This document shows, piece by piece, positions 1 through 12,419 of a DNA stretch of 64,000 nucleotides. This DNA comes from Juglans regia (lineage: Eukaryota; Streptophyta; Magnoliopsida; Fagales; Juglandaceae), in assembly GCF_001411555.2 (NCBI RefSeq), contig NC_049914.1, positions 12,932,582 to 12,996,581 of the forward strand. Reading direction: 5' to 3'. The stretch's first letter is position 1, and the number at the start of each line of letters is the position of its first letter. A program made the translations under genes and the position numbers. The notes beneath the pieces were generated by a model. The model searched no databases, was not told the origin of the DNA, and worked only from the letters and a program-made list of their open reading frames with translations.

Positions 1-3000
1 TGGACTCACCCTCATGCACGGCCTAGATCTGCTGTCTAGAGCCACTGCACCACCTTACTGATGCTGCCACCACCTCGCCAAGGTCCCCCAAGCCCTTCCA
101 TGCTCATCCCCTTCCAAACTTGCACCTCTAGCCACCTCTAGTGGCCAAAACAGCCACTGTACGTGGCTAACCGCCACTGTACAAGGCTAGATCCGCCGTG
201 TTCCACCCTCGCCACCACCACGAGGCCACCATGAGCCATTCCAAGACCACACTTCGCTATCCAAACGCCCAAACAGCCACTGTACATGGCTTACCTGCCA
301 CGTACGACCCTTCCGACCTCATCAACCATAATGATTAGTGAGTAACACAAGGGTTATCCCGTCGATGGTATAACCTTCTATCTTTCGTTATTTATGTTAT
401 TTGTTGGTTGATTAGGTTGTGGATTGTGCTGTTAGTATTTATGGAGCTCGTTGTGTAGTATGGAGGTGTGATGTGCTGTGTATATGAAGTGTTGGGTATA
501 GTTGGGAACTGTGATATGTAGTGTTGTGGACTGTGCTGTGAAGTGTGTATGTGAAGTGTGTGTTGTAGTAGCGATGTGGCGTAGTGTGTGAAGAGAGTAC
601 ACGTGGAGTGTACTTCATGTGATTACTCCATGTGATGTCGTGATGCGCCATATGGCGTGTATACCGTAGTGGTGATGTGGCGTAGCATGTGTGAAGGGAG
701 TACACGTGGGGTGTAGTCCATGAGGTGAAGCGATACACTGTATGGCGTGTCACAGAGATAAGGATGGTTGCCTAGTTGATGGGCGTAGAGTGTGATGAGT
801 AGTGTCGGGAACTGTGGAACAATGTCCCGAAATAGTTAAGACGTGGCCTGTAGTCTGAGGTGACAAGTGTCACCGTGTTTGACTTATGGCTGGGAGTATG
901 TGTGAAGTGGCAGAACAAGTGTAAGAGTGCGCAGCGGAAGCATGACTGGGGAATGTCACGAAGTGATATGGTTAAACCAGAAGTTATGCTTGTGATGGGT
1001 GAGGAGTTAGTGTAGGAGTGGTGTAGCAGGAAAGTGATGGGATGTCACGATGTGACAAGAGTACTTGAGGAACCGTAATCACGATGAGTTAGGAGTTGGC
1101 GTAGAAATAACGTAGCAGGATGTCAGGTGACGCAACAAGGTCACGGTGTAACTTGGGAGTAGTCTCGAGCTATATGACGTGACATAAGGCGTAGTGGTGA
1201 ATGGAGTCTTGTCGTTTTAAGTGTTGAGATGAACTGTCAAAATGGACAGGTAGCATGAAAAGTCATGCTAGCCGGGTTAAGAGAAGGTTGGTATCGGAGT
1301 ATGGCGCTTGACCCTATAAGCATGTGATCAACGTGTTCTATGTTGACATTAGGTGCTAAAGGAGTAAGGTACATGTGTAATCTGGCAAGACACATGTACC
1401 GGATGGATTCACCATATGTAATGGGTAATCTGTCCTAAGCATGGTTACACGATGCTTAAGCCACAGAGTTGACTTAGAGATGTGTGGCGTGTATGGATGA
1501 GAATGAGGATTTAGTGTGAGCTAAGGTGCATGAAGGTAGTGACGGGTGTATTGTCTAGAATTGGGATGCATGACTCCGTCGATCGGAATCATGCGGTGGA
1601 ATGTGGCCAATAGGAAGAGTAAGACGAATGGCTTAGTTTATTAATCCTAAGGTGAATCATGTGTTCATTTTAGTGGATGAGCACTTGAGGTAAGACCTTG
1701 AGTTTGGAAGAGCTAGTGACCATAAGTTGACCCCAATGGTTTTAAGATAGTAAAGGGCATGTAAGAGCACATGATAGAAGGAGAGTGTTCCTTCTAGTTT
1801 AGTTACTTATGCATTAGATAAAGAATGACGTCAAGTTTATGTGTATGCATGTAGGTTGCCATCTAACACACATGAATGGACTGCATGATGAAAGTAGCAT
1901 GGAGTCCAGGTAAGTATTATGTTCATAATTTTCTAGAGTTTTCTAAAAGATATGAAATGAAAATGAAGTGTTTTTCCCTTACGATGCCTTATGAAATAAC
2001 ACGAAAGATGTTTTACTAAAGCGTGCTAAGGCTAAGTGTTCAAAGGTATACGTATGTACGGCCCCTTCTTAGCAGCCCCTTTTTAAGTAACCAAAGTATT
2101 ACTTGTACGCATGTGAATGGATGACTATAAACGGTACCTATTGTATGTATTTTCTATGAAAAGAAATATCGAGGCATATGCCTGATGCTTTAACTGACGC
2201 GAAGAAAGTATGTTGTTTTAAAAAGTCCCTATGAACTGATGCTTTATGGATGTCATGAAAAATGATGTTTAAGCCCATGCTTTCAAATGATGTTTTTTTA
2301 TGAACGAACTACTAAATGAAAGGATTGAACTAAAAGAAAGGACTAAAATGAAATGCATGAAAATACGTAACGGCTACATGAATGAAGGAAAAGGGTACCA
2401 AAGGACTAGGCAGATTGCAATGTCTGGTAAGTAGTATTGGTAGTGTACCCAGTGCTGCCCCCTGACTGAAAAGGGATTCCCAACTTGTGGCCACGGGTGG
2501 AGTCCGGGTCCAAAGGAAGACCGCTAACCCCAACACACAGGGCGTAACAGTGTGCACTGACCAATGAAAGTGATAAGAAAGAATGTATGAATTCATGAAT
2601 GCATCGAACTCTTTAAGAAATAAAGGCACTGACGGGAGAAACATTTTAAGAAAAGAAAGCCCCATTTTTTAAAGAAAAATCCCGTCCAGTAATGTTTTCA
2701 AATGAACACATGTATGCATGTACGTATAGTATGTACAGAATGATGAATGCATGACTGAAAACCTATGGTTTTATATTTTAACTGTATGAAGTAATGCTTA
2801 CGAGTCATCGACTCATTTTAGTTTTCATGTATGTCCCTCCCCAAAGTAACTAAATTAGCAGCACTCATCAGGACGGACGCGGCCCATGGGGAAGAGCACG
2901 GAAGTCTAGGCATGAGGGTTAACTGCATGTGAGGACTTTTTATTGTAAAGATTAATGTTTTCCGTTGTAAATCTCTTTTATTCTCAAAGCACGTTTTATT

Positions 3001-3121
3001 TTATAACGTAGAGTCTTTCACCCTTGGTATGGAAGTAAAAAGTTTTAAAACGAACGGTAATTCCCATCGTCCTTTCTAAAATCATTTTATAAAAAGTCCC
3101 ACCACAAGGACGGGTGTTACA
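1..3121 (+). mobile_element. 3' part of a very long LTR (gypsy-like), left end outside the window
   Basis: Non-coding sequence that ends at 3112-3121 in GGGTGTTACA, the terminal signature also seen at the right end of the solo LTR at 54878. A palindromic block near 2800-2815 (gagtcatcgactcat) and a region near 2440-2560 resemble landmarks of long plant Ty3/gypsy LTRs. The equivalent palindrome in the solo LTR at 52.6 kb is in the opposite orientation, so I infer plus orientation here. No left terminus beginning TGTAACACC is visible, so the LTR or its element starts before the window. The sequence just right of the edge is not a polypurine tract, so this is not simply the 3' LTR of the minus-strand gag remnant that follows. 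Open frames inside it are low-complexity and not credible genes. Confidence 0.5.
575..776. repeat. Two diverged tandem copies of a ~101 bp GT-rich unit
   Basis: The motif GTGGCGTAG followed by a GAGTACACGTGG block occurs at about 575 and again at about 676, with the CATATGGCGTGT / GTATGGCGTGT motif at the same offset. The surrounding strand is strongly G/T-biased. It lies inside the long LTR and is probably an LTR-internal minisatellite. Confidence 0.5.
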
Positions 3122-3216
3122 AGCCAAGCCAGAAAAGCGAGCCATACCTGCCCATAGCCGAATCCAAATGCTGCTCTGCTCTTTAGCAGTAGTTTTAAGA
3201 TGCCACAAACTTTGAG

Positions 3217-5690
3217 CTATCTTACCCTATCGGTGTCTATATCCTCCCGCATCTTCTTATAAGCAACAAACCTGGATTCCACCTCCTCATAATTTCCCTT
3301 CGTCTCGGACAGTTGGAGGTTGAGCTGCCTGCGCTCCTCCACACACGATGCCTTCTCTTTTGACAATTCAAGGACAAGCCCCTTACGCTCCTCCTCCGAG
3401 GCAGTCAATGCTTGAACAGACTCCTGGGAATGCCACTCAGTGTCCACCTGTGATCGTTGTTGGGAGGCAGTGAGGGCCTCACTCAACCTAGATACCTGAG
3501 CTCGAGCAGACGCCCTTCAGACTTTGCTAGTTGCAAGACAAAACTGTCATGCTCCAGGATGGATTGAGCTTGAAGCAATTCACCATAAAGCTCGTACACT
3601 TCATCACATAGGAACTCAAGGTTAGTTTCCAAGTTGCAGATGTGCCCATCGGCCTGTTATAGGTAGCACTTCATCTTAGTCTTCTTAGCTGCAAGCCTGG
3701 TCGTTTCCTTTTTGGCGTAATATCCAAACTTTTGCTTCTCCTTAACCTCATCCTCCAACTCGGCACACTCGCCCACAATCCAACATGCCAACTCCTCAAC
3801 ACCCTACACAAGCAAATGACTAAGTAAAATGGCCCAATACAAAAGTAACCACACTAAGTAAAAGTAGACACAGTACCGGAGAGAGCATGTTCCTTAAGCG
3901 TTTTGACATCTCCACGATCGACTCCGAAGGGGAAGGGGTACAACGTGGACAAACCTCCTCGACCCTGCTTGTTCTCTCAATCGTAGGGAGCCCTTCCAGT
4001 GTGGGGCACACGAAGGGAAGTGAAGGGGTGGTCAAGTTCCCCAACTCAACCGCATAAGTCCTTGGGCCTTCAACCTGGCCCCCAAGGCTAGCGTTGACCA
4101 AATTTCCATTGCCCATGCCCTTTCCTTCAACGTTGTTGTCTTCTAAGGAGGACCCACCCCCTTTAGGAGTAGTGGGAGAACCTCCTCACTGCCGAATGAG
4201 GATGGGGAGGGAGAAGGGATTGAGACCCTCTCTTGGTCAGTATCAGGGGTCTCACCTCCAGAAATAGTTGTAGGGAGATAACTCAAGGTAGATCCTTGCT
4301 CCCTGTAGTCATCTTCAATGTTGGCCTAGGCGTTGCCAAGTAAGACAGCTTCAGGTGCCCCAACCCCAACCACGCCCATAAAAAAGGTGTTGTACATATC
4401 TGTAGAAAGTTTACTGACATTGAAGTCGGTGACAGGAGAGAAGGAAATTTAAAAGGCAGTGTGCTCATGGATTCATTGCCCTTGGCGGGCAAGTCAAAAT
4501 CAAAAGCCGTCGCCAGGTCAGCAAGGGCTTGGCCCATGAGCCTTGTAAGGTCATCAAGACCTAGTGACAACGGGGAAGCTCTGGGAGTTTCCTCTTCGAG
4601 GGAAGCATCAAGAGCCTCCTCACAAACAATAAGGTTTGGATTGCAACACACTCCTCGATCCACCTCCACCTTTGCCATCACGACGGATCCAGCAACCTCT
4701 CTCGAGTCAATGCCGCCACGAGGGTGTTTGGGGAAAGAACTGTCAGTTTAGGAAGCCTTCATTTTCCCCCCGGGCTGGGGAGCACGTCTCTTTACTCGAG
4801 GGGGGGGGGGGAACGGCCTTGAGTTTACGACTCCTGACATGGACCAAGCAATGTGTCAAGAAGAATCTATCAACATTGGCGGCGGAGAAGAATCTGTCAA
4901 CATTGGAGGCGGAGAGCAAGTCCTCTGTCGCCAAACCGCTCTTATAATTTTCCTTTGCCCAATTAAGGACGATGTTAGCATGGGAACGCTCCCTGTCAAT
5001 CAAATCCAATAACAAGCTGTTGTCGTCAAGGGCCCTTCCTCAATTGGCACAGACTGGGTAGTCTCAAATATGCATCATGTCGGCAGGATACTCATAATTA
5101 CAAGCAGAAACAAAAAAACATTTATTTTGCCACTGCTTAGCATTAGAATAACAAGCCGCAATGGCTGCCAAGCATTGGGACCTAACACGAAAACTACAAA
5201 CGTTGCCTGGCAACGGCTTCACTCCATAGAAAGAAAGAAATTCTTTCGTTGTTAGATCTGAGTAAGTATCCCCTAGGGGCTCCAAGACTGTGCAAAAAAC
5301 CATACAGGAACACAATAGAACATGCCAACCATGCGAGTGAAGTTGGGCAGGGGCTAACCCTAGAAAATCCAGAATGTCACGAACGAGAATTATGAAAGGG
5401 AGTCGCACCCCGTGCATCAGGGCACTCATTATCAAGGTCGCATCATCGGCGAACCTTTCTTCATCAGTACATTCTGCAGCAGGGATGAAAAGCTTCACCT
5501 AATCTGGGATTCGGAAAGTGGACCTTAGCTTCACCAAATCCCTTTCAGATAGGGTAGAACACCAAGAAAATCCCTCAAAGGAGGTAGGGATTCAAGTAAG
5601 GGAAGATTTAGCAGTAGGGGGTGGAGAGCCCTTCGCTGGAGTTGGGCCAGAAGAACGGATGGGGGTACGGGAAGAACCACAGCTGGCCAT
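3217..5690 (-). pseudogene. Decayed gag-like protein of an LTR retrotransposon (PF04195 'putative gypsy type transposon' type)
   Basis: From a minus-strand ATG at 5690 one frame runs through two in-frame stops (near 5594 and 5499) into a block at 5498-5064. That block contains LPFIILVRDILDFLGLAPAQ and, downstream, a GD-Y-DLT-EFL-Y-like segment, the hallmark of the plant PF04195 family of gag-like proteins. After frameshifts, a linker (5015-4283) and a charged, coiled-coil-like segment (3486-3217, rich in E, K and R) follow. That order, conserved N-terminal domain then coiled-coil C terminus, fits this family. No protease, reverse transcriptase or integrase follows. Instead the long LTR edge at 3121 interrupts the sequence. 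The gene is broken by at least two stops and several frameshifts. The family name is from recognition of the conserved block; the exact element lineage is not determined. Confidence 0.6.
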
Positions 5691-5839
5691 TGCGAGAAGA
5701 ATGAGCTCTTAAGGATGACACGAACAAAATGCGAATGAGGCAGGAAAAGGAAGTGCGAATGAGGAATGGAAAGGAAATACAAAAAAAGGAAGTATGGTTG
5801 GCTACGTCGACGGTTGCCATTTCTTTTGAAAACCATTTA

Positions 5840-6474
5840 AAGCGCAAGAACAGTTATTGTTGACATAAGCCATGTCATTTCAAAAAAGAAAGGGTATGGG
5901 CTCGAGAACACCAACTAGCATAGACCCCAACCATGTAAGGGAAAAACACAGATGCACGCCCATGGACCAGCGGGGTAGGCAGTAGTTATAAAGAATGCAA
6001 AAGTTTAATTTTCCATGTGCAATCACAAATAAATTAGATGGGTAACTAGGGGGATATTTGGATCCTCCTAGGTAACCAAGCCCATGACCACAAGGCCGGT
6101 AACCATGGCCACATGGAAAATAAATAACTCCTAGAGAGTTGTAGATCGGACCCATAGTTGGATACGATCATCTTAGGCAAGATAACTCCTACAAAACAGG
6201 AGATATCCTCTCGATTTGATAAGGGATCATGAAGAATAAGCACACGGGAATGGTAATTAGAGTCAGTTACCATCATGCCATGTCCATGTCCTTTTATAAA
6301 TAACCTACGAGAGATAACAAGCAATTCACTTCATCTTTTACATATACTTTTTCTCATACTATATGTCTGACTTAAGCATCGGAGGCTCCCTAGGGCAACT
6401 AGTGCCTCCTTTTATTGTCACAGGTCAACCGTTTGGTTGGTGGTGTGAAACACGTCCTTTACAGCATCCATAAT
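5840..6474. other. Non-coding, LTR-like sequence
   Basis: No gene seen. The stretch near 6370-6410 (GACTTAAGCATCGGAGGCTC and the following GTGCCTCC) resembles a segment common in LTRs of plant retroelements that carry PF04195-type gag genes, but in plus orientation, opposite to the gag remnant at 3.2-5.7 kb. No termini or target duplication could be fixed. Confidence 0.25.
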
Positions 6475-7315
6475 TTGAGAAAATAATCTAAAATAATTAA
6501 CACACAACTGTCATTTTAAATGTTATGATAATTATCTACAAATTGAAAAGACATTGAAATGAATAAAACACAAAAAAAAATAATAATGAACGCCCGCTCG
6601 AGTCACACTCGAGTGAACATTCTGCGTGATGCTCACTCGATCCAAACTCAGCAAAGGCTCGAGCTCACATATCTGTGTGATGTTCGCTCGAGCCAAACTC
6701 GAGCGAACAATCTGTGTGTCATGCGCTCTAGCCATACTAGAGCAACATTAGAGCGAATGTCACCTGGAACAAAAAATCAGACTTTTACAAAATCTAAATC
6801 CCTCAATTCTTAAATTTAACAACCTAAAAACTAAAATCATTGAAATGAAAATAACAAAGAAGTTGAAATGGACAACAAATCATACCCATTTCTCAAAGGG
6901 AGTTACAAATCACATTTCAAATTTTACTATTACACGAAGGAACAACAAATCTATTGGAGGAGGAAGTTAGAAATTATTCTTACAATTACTCTAGTGATGC
7001 TAGAGTCGCAGATGGCGACCTCAGGTGACGGCATACGGTGTTCAAAGCTCAACTGATTTGTGTGAAGCCAAGTGACTCTGTTGTGCGAAACTAAAAGTGA
7101 GGGGGGAAGAAGAGGGTCCTGCATTTTGGATCCCCTTTCTTTATGCTTGTTTACTTTCCTCATCAAGACAAAACAACGCAGGCCAAGCAAAATGACATCG
7201 TTCTTCTTGAAGTGGGACGACACTTTGATCATGTGTATTTTTTAGAAACGTTAGAATTCGGAGTTTAGAGCCCACATGGGCTTCGACTCCGAGTCCAAGT
7301 CCGACTCTGAACTTT
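6475..7315 (-). mobile_element. Terminal fragment of a hAT transposon, related to the copy ending near 15.1 kb
   Basis: This stretch is collinear with 14550-15000. Both contain a Ct(C/A)AAtaATTaacacacaa-like start, a TTGAAAA(G/C)ACATTGAAA block, a cluster of CTCGAG-centred repeats, then GGAACAAAAA, AAATCCCTCAATTCTTAAATTTAA and CAACAAATCATACC/CA. At 7255-7315 it ends in repeated 'ggagt..gactccgag' words like those at the ends of the hAT at 45490-50843. No transposase remains here, only the 5' non-coding end (minus orientation). Exact ends and TSD were not found. Confidence 0.5.
6590..6760. repeat. Subterminal palindromic repeats (CTCGAG-centred), about 4 copies
   Basis: Units of roughly 38-50 bp, each with gctcgag..acactcgag..gaacaatctgtgtgatg-like text. 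The first half pairs with the second to form short hairpins. The same units recur at 14700-14825 in the same position relative to the hAT end. Subterminal repeats of this kind are typical transposase-binding regions in hAT elements. Confidence 0.55.
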
Positions 7316-7573
7316 GACTACTAGATAGTGATATATTAAGAATTGAAATGAAGGATATTAATCCAGGCAAGTGCATTAATGATATGTCATGGCCAAACAA
7401 AAGAAAATGAAAATGAAATCCAAAATTTGGTAGATTATCCCGAGAGCAATAATTTCTTAGGAAATTTGATTTTTAATTTTCAGCTTGAAACGTAGTTGCT
7501 CAAAGCTTACGGTCCCAAAAAGTTTAATTTTTTAGTATTACCAAGAAATATTCTGAGTAGAAACTTATCCCTA

Positions 7574-7754
7574 GGGGTTGACTCAAATAGTAAAGGTTTT
7601 GGTCTTAGTGGTATGCTTTCTCAAGGTGTAAGGTTCGAATCTTCTTGAGTGTAAACAATTTCTAGATACCATTGGTCTAAGGTTCGAAGGTCTGTGCACC
7701 TCAAGAATTAGTACTTTGTTCTCGAGCACCTGGTGCCAATAAAAAAAAAAAAAA
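7574..7754 (+). mobile_element. SINE (tRNA-derived head, A-tail)
   Basis: About 180 bp with a tRNA-like head: GGTTGACTCAAATAGTAAAG resembles a pol III box A region, and GGTTCGAATC at 7632-7641 is a near-perfect box B. The body ends in CACCTGGTGCCAAT followed by 14 A residues (7741-7754). That 3' end is one I recognise from a widespread family of plant SINEs. A convincing target duplication was not found; AAACTTATC / AAACTAACC is only a weak candidate. Strand is set by box order and the A-tail. Confidence 0.65.
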
Positions 7755-8504
7755 CTAACCAAATTTTAAAATAATTCTTTTAACATTCATTGGACTATCA
7801 AACTTTATTTTTGACAAAGTTGGCATCCTTCTATCAAAGGGTGCAAAATTTAGTGTATCATCAAGAAATAGGGTCGTTCATGAGTATTTGTTTTTTCCAC
7901 AACTTATAATCTTTTGGTAAATACAAATTTTATTAAATGTGGGCAACATTATATATCCTAATATAAGAGATTTGTCTTATATGTACTAACTTTGCCAGTA
8001 TGTTTCTTAAATTTATTAAACTACATACATTTTATTCATTTGGCGCTTCCACTCACATATAGAACACACATGAATAAAGGCAATATTCTTGTTTATATAG
8101 CAAGTAGTTCCTTTCATGTACGTATACATTGCATGACACTTCTTTAAAAGTAAGCATTTTATGAGCAATCAGTTCTTTAGGAGTGAACTATATTCCAATG
8201 GATATCACAATGCATCACAACCATGTCTTATTCTATCATGCTTAATGGAAATCTTTACGGTTGATGATTAAACCAAGGAGACCTCCTATCTCCCTTCCTC
8301 TTCACGTTATACCCTCGGAGTTGAAGTCCTCTAAAGACTAAAATTAAGAGCTGAAATTAGTTGTTCTATCCATGGTATAATGGTTGCAAGAAATGCCTCC
8401 ACAATAACCCATTTTATGTTTCCACTTTCTATAGCAACTCAAATCTGAAGTAGCTAAATTGCTGCGGTGAATCACAAAATATGAAAAATGGTTAGTGTTA
8501 ATGC
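7755..8504. other. AT-rich intergenic sequence
   Basis: No gene, RNA or clear mobile-element end seen in this stretch. Confidence 0.4.
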
Positions 8505-9067
8505 TAAAAATTGCACAACAAGCCAAAATGAAAGAAAGAGTCATCCTCGACCCACGATGATGTTTCGGGCTTCGATACGGTGCTCTTCACGTTCATCCAT
8601 GGTAGTAAATAACAAACAAGCAAACAAAAATAAATAAAGAGAGAGAGATTTATGTGGTTCGGTATAATACCTATGTCCACGGGTTGTTTAGAGGAGAAAT
8701 CCTTTATAATAGGTGATTTTACATATTTCCCATGACCTCACATATCTCACAATACAATGGAGGAATTTAGAGTTTCGAGAAGTTGAAGACGATGCATCAT
8801 TTGAGAGAAGATTCTTTAGAGTTATTGTGCGTGGTGAAGTCTGTATGTAGGGAGCCTATGTAGATTTGTAGAGATCTCCTTCTATAGAGGTCTCTTTCCT
8901 TCTTTAGAGTAATTGAGTCCAACTTCCCTTATGAAATCATTTCTTTTTAGGAGTCTAAGTAAACTTGCCTTAGTTCTTATTGGCTTTATCTCTGGATTAG
9001 ATTCTTGGCTTTATCTCTTTTCTTATTATTAGTAATGGGCTAGGCCCAGTTGACTTTATCCCCAACA
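8505..9067. repeat. Dispersed LTR-like repeat, copy A
   Basis: Shares its length and order of motifs with 57545-58116 and 60510-61118: TGCACAA, a ggaaagaaTCATCC(T)(C/T)..CCCA block, CTTCGATACGGT, TTCATC(C/T)AT, AAATAAA, GATTTATGTGGTTCGGTATAAT, GATTTTACA, ACCTCACATATCTCACAATACAATGG, and TTTAGAGTAATTGAGTC. The 'gattta(t/c)gtggttcgg' word is common in plant copia-type LTRs. This copy ends TTTATCCCCAACA. No PBS or PPT flanks it, so its status as a solo LTR is only inferred. Confidence 0.5.
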
Positions 9068-10989
9068 GTTAGTCTTGAAAGTAAATGAGACGAAATTGTC
9101 AGCATTATTCAACAAAAACCTATATCTATGTCTAATAGCAAGCCTAGTGTGTGCAAATGCCAAATGTTTGAAAAAAAAAACACTCTTATGGGCAACATCT
9201 TTCAAGGCCTACTGCCTTTGTTCATCCAACGCTCAAAGAAAAGAACATGTGAAGCCATGAGAGAAAATGTGGCGCCCTTGGCCCTCGGTAGAACTAAAAA
9301 TGGAAGACAATAATAATGAATATGCATGCACCATTTCATGTAAATAAGATTAAGAGCACACATATTGTAAGCATGGTGAGGAATCACCCTTTAAGCAAAG
9401 CATACATATATATATATATGTATAAATATATATATATATTCACAAGCATGGTGAGAAATTACCTTCTAAGCAAAACATATACATTCATAAATATCACAAA
9501 GTGCAGAGGAATCACTCCATTTATTTGACATTGGGAATTTCTCTATCGGGTTAATACGTGAAATTCACCAAAACCAATGGAGAATCACTCGACCCATTCC
9601 ACATAGGGAATTTCTCTACCTAATTAACACGTGGAACACCTCTACCAAAACATCACTAGGACACTCCACCTAACCAACGTGAGGACTCTCTCTACTCGTG
9701 ATATCATGTGAAGCCAATCACCCCAATCATCATTGGGAATCCCTCTACCTATATGAAACTCATGGCAACGTGCCTCTGAATGGAACGGGGAATCCTCAAC
9801 CCAATCCATGAATACATAGCACATTGAAAGTACATCACTTTAAATCATATTACCTTTAAATCATTTCATCAAAGTAATCACTAAACATATTGAGAAAAAT
9901 ATGCACTTTCATGAGAGAATGAGACAAAAAGTGGAACATGCAAATCCTAAACATACCCATAGGCATTTACCCTACATTTCTAGTATAGTCATAGGAGTAA
10001 ACCTACTTGGATAGTATTATAAATATCAGTGATCACGCTGGAGTGACGATCCTTATGTTGACGAGGACTCTGAGCTCTCGGCGACCTTGAAGCCTTCACA
10101 TAGAAAGAAGCAAAGTGTTTAAGTCCTATACAATCTCTACAGTGGGATGTTGACTATCGTTCATTGCCTTTTACATGGCAAGACTACCAACTACAATCCT
10201 GACGGAACTTGACAGTTCCTTTGGCCTTTATCTTGCTTGAATGAGAGACATTTGATGTTGGTCATCCATTTATCCTCTAGACTTGAAGAATGGTAGAGAC
10301 GGAATGACTAATGAGATAAGATGTGCATGTCTCTACAGCCTAGTATGTATTAGGACATACTTCTAAGGTCAAACGATATGGTCAAAAAATATGGCCTACG
10401 ATACTGGTATCCTTTGGACTAAACCCATCGTCCTTCCCCTTGTGAGAGTCTCCCACGTGACATTAGGACATACTTCTAAGGTCAAACGATATAGCCTACA
10501 TGTATGTATTCCTTCTTCTCGGGCGTGCTTCTTTCTCTATGTTATCTTTAATAGGCATTCATTGGTGCATTTCCTTTGTAGGACTACTCCCCTAGTATCA
10601 ACCCTTCTTTTGGAAGAGAATATATTGTTTAATATAATAAGTTGTACGTACCCCAAGTTGAGATAAAAGAAGGATTAAACCTTTATCCAGTGGGAGCATG
10701 GGCCTTGAGTACAACACTTGCTTCCTCTTGAGCTCCTCCAAGTTATCTCATAGTGCTCCCAGCTTTGCATTGGGCTTGTCTTGGCCCTTTACTCGCCTGG
10801 TGTCGGGCGAACCTTCATCATCTGGTGTTGTCCCGCATCTGCCAGGCTCTTTATAATGTGCTGCTCCCATACTTCCACCTTGGTCGCACATTGCTTATTC
10901 GATTGCCTCATAATTGTCATCAGCATTTTGCCATCATGAGGGGATTCCTTCCCTTGGTTCGGCGAAATCCTCAAAGAAAAAATCATGTC
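9068..10989. other. Non-coding sequence with short internal repeats and a (TA)n tract
   Basis: No gene recognised. A TA microsatellite lies at about 9406-9440. Between 9370 and 9800 short phrases recur ('catggtgaggaatcacc', 'gggaatttctctacc', 'attaacacgtgga'), a diverged internal repetition typical of LTR or UTR regions. TGTGGCGCCC at 9269 could be an LTR start, but no matching end was found. The stretch 10750-10990 has open frames on both strands without recognisable domains. Confidence 0.35.
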
Positions 10990-11850
10990 TAAGATAACAT
11001 GTGGGTAGAACCATACTTATTCGACTTGTAGCTACATCTATGCCTATGTTGTATTGGATGGTCTCTTTCTTCCTTACAAAGGAATGTTGTAGCTCAGTTG
11101 ATGCAAAGTTAAAAGACTTATGGTAGGATGAGCAACGGAGCAAGAAACACTTTACTCCAATGGCTTGGGAAGTGATTTGCAAAGTGCAAACCAACACTGA
11201 TGGAAGGGCTCAAATTGAGAAGATTATATGACATCAATAAGGCCCTAGTTGCTAAAATTTGGTGGAACATTTTGTGCAACAAGGATAATCTGTGGGTACA
11301 GATCTGAAAGCCAAAATATTTTGAAGAAGAAAATCCCAAAAAGGTGCTAAAAAAATGGATGTGATAAAAAGTAAAAAACGGCTGCAACATTGATTTATGA
11401 AAAGACCCATGGGTTCTCAATTTACCAAACTTCATACCAAGACCAAATGGGAACTTGGATGATCCACCTATCAACATAAAGTGGCAGACATTATTGACTA
11501 TGAAAATCAAGAGTTGGAAAGGTGAAAGGTGTATTAACTATTCAATGATCAATCTGCATTAGAGATCCTAAACATTCGTCTATCAAATCTAGGGACCGAC
11601 GACACACTGATTTGGACCTCAAATGTCGATGGTAGTAGATAGATACTCTGTAAAATCTGCGCATTGGAAGGATCAAGAGCATAGATTCGTGCAATACAGG
11701 ATTCATGCAATCTGAATTGAATGGAAAAGAATTTGGAAATACAAAATACAAGATAGATTGAAGTTACTTCTCTGGAAGATTGCAAGGGGAAAGGAAACAA
11801 TGGACAACTTGTTTATCAAATGCCAATATGGGTTCAGATTGGCCCACTCC
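10990..11850 (+). pseudogene. LINE ORF2 C-terminal fragment, heavily decayed
   Basis: Conceptual translation across many stops on the plus strand shows text typical of the region after the reverse transcriptase domain of plant LINEs: 'MAWEVICK' then 'DINKALVAKIWWNILCNKDN', 'LWVQ..KPKYF', 'DPWVLNLPNFIPRPNG' and, near 11640-11810, 'RYSVKSAHWKDQ' followed by 'RLKLLLWKIARGKETMDNLF', which matches the zf-RVT type region. No RT core or RNase H is present. The fragment is cut on the right by AT-rich sequence belonging to the hAT region. It is on the opposite strand to the LINE at 15.1-20.3 kb and is a separate insertion. Confidence 0.6.
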
Positions 11851-12419
11851 TATTTAAAAATATTATAAAATAAATAATTAAAAAAATCTAAAATACTGTA
11901 AAAAAAATAAATTTAAAAGCTAAAATTTAAATGAAATAACTAAATCATGTACAATACAAAAATAGGTGATTTAATGTGTGCAAATGATAAATTTAAATTT
12001 AAAACTACAAATCGCAATAAATTTAAATTTACAGCACCGAAATATTAATAATGTCATAGATTTCATTCAAATATAAAATAGCCACAATCTCCTGCATCAA
12101 TCTTGACAAGTCATGCATTTGAGTCGATGAATCGATAGTGATTTCTAATTTTCCTGCATGAAGTTTTATTGATTAGATGTACTATCTTTTCTTTAGTTAT
12201 TTAACTATAGGTTTCTAAACCATCATCCAAGTGATATATGACATAAAATAGGACACATTATGAACTCACATCCACCTCTAACTCTAATGAGTTTTGCATG
12301 ATGGTAATCATGGTATTGGGTTTCTCACCAATAAAGGGGTCATCCTATGGTGCACTTGTCTAAATCATCCACAATTAGTCTAGGGTTCACAGCTAGGTCT
12401 ACAAAATCATATAAATTCT

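Noticed and set aside
439..753. 104-codon minus-strand frame rich in His, Thr, Tyr and Ser
   Set aside because: Product of the GT-rich minisatellite in the long LTR; no domain and no splice or promoter support.
1..5690. Long LTR plus gag remnant as one element
   Set aside because: The bases next to the LTR edge at 3121 are not a polypurine tract, and orientation cues disagree, so a single element is not supported.
9269..10700. Possible LTR beginning TGTGGCGCCC
   Set aside because: No complementary end, PBS, PPT or target duplication could be located.
11842..11852. GCCCACTCCTA, which looks like a right-hand hAT terminus
   Set aside because: It falls within the decayed LINE reading, and no matching left end with an 8 bp duplication was found to its left.
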